Below, one piece after another: positions 61,621 to 64,000 of a stretch of DNA of 64,000 bases (positions within the stretch are counted from its first letter, which is position 1; every line of letters starts with the position of its first letter). The stretch comes from an uncultured Acidimicrobiales bacterium (GTDB lineage Bacteria; Actinomycetota; Acidimicrobiia; Acidimicrobiales; SZUA-35), in the NCBI GenBank assembly GCA_938002965.1, contig CALKZY010000019.1, positions 1-64,000 of the forward strand. Reading direction: 5' to 3'. The notes beneath the pieces were generated by a model, which ran no database searches, was not told the DNA's origin, and was given only the letters and a program-made list of their open reading frames with translations. Made by a program: the position numbers and the translations under genes.

Positions 61621-62835
61621 ATGCGACCGTTTGCGGCAACCGGATTGACCGGTATTCGTCTTCCACCGGCCCCGGACAAGCCGCCTCCGTTGTTGTCCGG
61701 TGAGTTCCTGGCCTTGATGGCGACAGCGGTGTCGTTCGCCTTGGGCATGGGGGCGATGAACGCCCTCTTGCCACCGTTTGTGGTTGATCAGCTTGGTGGA
61801 ACCGAAGCGACTTCGGGTTTGGTAATGGGCTCTGTGGCTGTCAGCGCCCTATTGAGCCGATCGATTCTTGGCCGGGTTTCCGATCGAAGAGGTTCCAGGC
61901 GGCTCATTGGTGCCGGGGCAGCGGTATCGGCGCTGGCCTTCGTGCTTCTTGTCTTCATCGATTCGATTTCGGGCGCCATTGTCGCCCGGCTGGTTCAAGG
62001 CGCCGGCGGAGCCGCCTTCTTCATCGGCACCACGGTTCGGGCTATGGAACTGGCGTCGCACGAGCGGCGAAGTCAAGCGGCAGCTTTCAACCTTATTTCG
62101 TTCCATGTCGGGATGGGCACCGGGCCGTTCGTAGGGGAGTGGTTGATCGGTCGTGAGGGCTATGACACGGCGTGGCTGACGTTCGGCGCTTTGACCGCCC
62201 TGTCAGTTGGGCTCTCATGGTCGCTGAGCTACCGGCCAGGCGATCCCGATGCTGAGCCATCGCCGCTCATTCACCCGAACGCCATCGGCCCGGGTGTGGT
62301 GACGTTGTTCGGTGTGGTCGCCTTCAACGGGTACCTGATGTTCGCCGCGCTGTACTCCGACGAGGTCGGCATGACCAATGTCGGCCCGGTGTTCATCGTC
62401 AGCTCCGGCACCATGATCTTGGCCCGCGTCCTTTTTGGCCGGGTGCCGGATGTGATAGGTCCTATCCGGGCTGGCAGTGGGGCTCTGGTGATGACCGTGT
62501 TCGCTGCCACCCTGACTGCCCTTTGGGCCTCGCCGATGGGGCTGATGGTGGGTGCAGCACTGCTGGCGTTGGGTCTTTCGATGCAGTCACCGTCGTTTAT
62601 GGTCCTGGCTATCGACGGCATTGAGGAGCGCCAGCGGGGTTCGGCCATGGCCACCTACACCGCGTTCTTTGACATCGCCAACGCCATGGTCGGACCTGTA
62701 TTCGGATTTATCGTCATGGTCTCTGGCTATCGGGCCGCCTTCTTGGCCAGCGCTGGCTCGGCCGCGGTGGCCCTGGTAATCCTTAGAGGTGTGATAGCTC
62801 CCCGTTGGAGACAGGCAGAGGCGGCAACCCTATGA
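61621..62835 (+). CDS. MFS transporter (SetA/YceL-like)
   Basis: 404 residues from ATG 61621. 12 helices; TM1 EFLALMATAVSFALGMGAMNALLP, first loop SRSILGRVSDRRGSRRLIGAG (GRxSDRxGxRR, a good MFS motif A), and ILARVLFGRVPDVIGPIRAG at the second half's repeat. Its stop overlaps the next gene's start (ATGA), so it may move the acid or alcohol activated by that acyl-CoA synthetase. It diverges from the MBL gene over about 115 bp; no clear ribosome site, perhaps leaderless. Confidence 0.88.
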   Translation: MRPFAATGLTGIRLPPAPDKPPPLLSGEFLALMATAVSFALGMGAMNALLPPFVVDQLGGTEATSGLVMGSVAVSALLSRSILGRVSDRRGSRRLIGAGAAVSALAFVLLVFIDSISGAIVARLVQGAGGAAFFIGTTVRAMELASHERRSQAAAFNLISFHVGMGTGPFVGEWLIGREGYDTAWLTFGALTALSVGLSWSLSYRPGDPDAEPSPLIHPNAIGPGVVTLFGVVAFNGYLMFAALYSDEVGMTNVGPVFIVSSGTMILARVLFGRVPDVIGPIRAGSGALVMTVFAATLTALWASPMGLMVGAALLALGLSMQSPSFMVLAIDGIEERQRGSAMATYTAFFDIANAMVGPVFGFIVMVSGYRAAFLASAGSAAVALVILRGVIAPRWRQAEAATL

Positions 62836-64000
62836 CAGGTGACATCATGACAGAGCCGACTCCGGCATTCTCACCCCCTGATCTGAACTTGGCCTCGGCC
62901 TGGGAGGCGGTAGCCGATCACATCGGTGATGACATCGCCCTGCAGCACGGTTCCTCGACCTGCTCCTGGTCCGAATTCGATGATCGGGCGGCCAGGCTGG
63001 CCGGAGCCATGGCCGAAGCCGGGGTCTCGCCAGGCGACAACGTCGCCTTGGCCTTGTACAACGGCAACGAATACCTTGAAGCACAGTTCGCGGCGTTCAA
63101 GCTTCGTGCCGGCCCCTGCAACGTCAACTATCGATACGTCGAAGGCGAGCTGGCCTATCTCATTGGCAACAGTGATGCCAAAGTGGTCTTCTTCGACCAT
63201 CGGATGTCTGAACGTATGGATGCCATCCGCTCCGGCCTGGGAGATGTTCGGCTCTGGGTTGACGTGGATTCGCCCGACTCGCCACCACCGTGGGCTGTCG
63301 GCTTCGAGGACATCATTGCGTCGCAGCAACCGGCGCCACGAACCGAACGCAGCGGTGACGATCTTTGGATTCTGTACACCGGAGGTACGACAGGAAACCC
63401 CAAAGGGGTCATGTGGCCGCACCGCCACCTTGTTCAGTTGGTTGACCGAGCCCTGGAGCCGTTTGGCATTCCGTTGCCGCGAACGCAGGCCGAAATGGTG
63501 CCGATGCTCGACCGCCTACAAGCGCTCGATGCGTTGCCTCGTTTGTTGGCGGCTGCCCCACTGATGCACGGCACCTCAGGCATCAGTGCGTTGTTCACCC
63601 TGTTCCGAGGTGGGCGGGTCGTGACCTTGACCAACCGGCGTTTCGATCCAGTCGAGTTGTGGGAGTCGGTCGAATCAACTCAAGCCACGGGTATCTCGCT
63701 AGTTGGCGACGTCTTCTGCAAGCCGATGATTGAGGCTCTGGACGATGCCGAGTCACGAGGGGCGCCCTATCAGCTTTCATCGTTGAAGCAGATGACGTCC
63801 TCCGGGGTCATGTGGAGCAAACCGATCAAGGACCGATTGTTGGCTCACGCTTTGAAGTCGGGGACGGCGCTTGTCCTCAACGACTCGTTGGGGGCAAGCG
63901 AAGGGGTTGGGTTCGCCGCCCGACAGTCGGTTGGCGACGAGGACACTGAAACGGCCTCGTTCACACTTGGACCGAACGCCGCGTTGTTCACTGAGACCGG
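62832..64000 (+). CDS. AMP-dependent acyl-CoA synthetase, cut by the window end
   Basis: Open from ATG 62832 (overlapping the MFS stop) or ATG 62847 to the window edge, 389 codons visible. N-domain: LASAWEAVADHIGDDIALQHGS, GVSPGDNVALALYNGNEYLEAQFAAFKLRAGPCNVNYRY. ATP motif WILYTGGTTGNPKGVMWPHRHL; TSSGVMWSKPIKDRLL and LNDSLGASEGVGFAARQ later. The adenylate-forming core is FadD19/FadD3-like (LYTGGTTGNPKGV, VNYRY), a group that in Actinobacteria often activates steroid side-chain or ring-derived acids. The C-terminal lid domain lies beyond the window. Confidence 0.9.
   Translation, partial: MTGDIMTEPTPAFSPPDLNLASAWEAVADHIGDDIALQHGSSTCSWSEFDDRAARLAGAMAEAGVSPGDNVALALYNGNEYLEAQFAAFKLRAGPCNVNYRYVEGELAYLIGNSDAKVVFFDHRMSERMDAIRSGLGDVRLWVDVDSPDSPPPWAVGFEDIIASQQPAPRTERSGDDLWILYTGGTTGNPKGVMWPHRHLVQLVDRALEPFGIPLPRTQAEMVPMLDRLQALDALPRLLAAAPLMHGTSGISALFTLFRGGRVVTLTNRRFDPVELWESVESTQATGISLVGDVFCKPMIEALDDAESRGAPYQLSSLKQMTSSGVMWSKPIKDRLLAHALKSGTALVLNDSLGASEGVGFAARQSVGDEDTETASFTLGPNAALFTET

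Overview
The window looks like chromosomal DNA of a free-living, high-G+C actinobacterium, most likely an Acidimicrobiia-type organism. The basis is the many ATGA-overlapping operons, GTG/TTG starts, NDMA-type alcohol dehydrogenase, SigE-like ECF sigma factor, an acidic low-complexity linker on a binding-protein lipoprotein, and actinobacterial-style FACL, MFS and acyl-CoA genes. This is inferred from gene content; there is no rRNA or tRNA in the window. Several genes carry single-base frameshifts or one nonsense codon. These are either real decay or consensus errors in the assembly, and I cannot tell which from one sequence.

Layout. 0-1.6 kb: insertion-sequence scrap (IS30 tail, IS3 remnant) and a complete IS3-type element. 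1.6-5.65 kb: small hypotheticals, a LysR regulator divergent from a decayed thiol-dioxygenase/VOC/dehydrogenase operon, then a graveyard of truncated genes. 5.7-18.6 kb: an MFS exporter and a NarL-type two-component system, divergent from a five-gene Liv-type ABC importer. The importer is followed on the same strand by a Gfo/Idh/MocA oxidoreductase, a TIM-barrel isomerase-like protein and xylose isomerase, which suggests import and breakdown of a sugar or polyol. 18.6-25.8 kb: a DUF1501/DUF1800/secreted beta-propeller operon, divergent from an ECF sigma factor and a membrane-anchored beta-propeller protein. A large, nearly symmetrical inverted repeat between them looks like two copies of one promoter facing outward. 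26-31.5 kb: a secreted SnoaL-like protein, a membrane protein, an NDMA-type alcohol dehydrogenase and a MoxR/VWA pair.

31.5-46.9 kb is the most interesting part, an aromatic catabolism island. One minus-strand operon encodes a histidine phosphatase with a repeated N-terminal peptide motif, a two-subunit PEP-synthase-like phosphotransferase (ATP-grasp subunit plus phosphohistidine subunit), a Rieske oxygenase, an oxalocrotonate-type decarboxylase, a tautomerase, a hydratase and a small TfoX-like protein. A second operon carries two tandem catechol 2,3-dioxygenase-type enzymes, divergent from an IclR regulator. Three near-identical 26-bp sites centred on TCCCGCATAGCGGGA lie in front of both operons, so the two halves look like one IclR regulon. 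The gene set fits a phosphorylate - oxidise - dephosphorylate - meta-cleave route for a phenolic substrate. It recalls the phenylphosphate synthase of Thauera and the 4-cresol phosphorylation pathway of Corynebacterium, but with a Rieske oxygenase.

46.9-64 kb: a broken flavin monooxygenase-like gene, MFS transporters (one fused to a cyclic-nucleotide-binding domain but frameshifted), two acyl-CoA synthetases (the second cut by the window end), an enoyl-CoA hydratase, a sulfur-type MBL-rhodanese protein, an acyl-CoA dehydrogenase with a damaged end, a DUF4399 lipoprotein coupled to a GGDEF-EAL protein, a nitroreductase and an MBL hydrolase.
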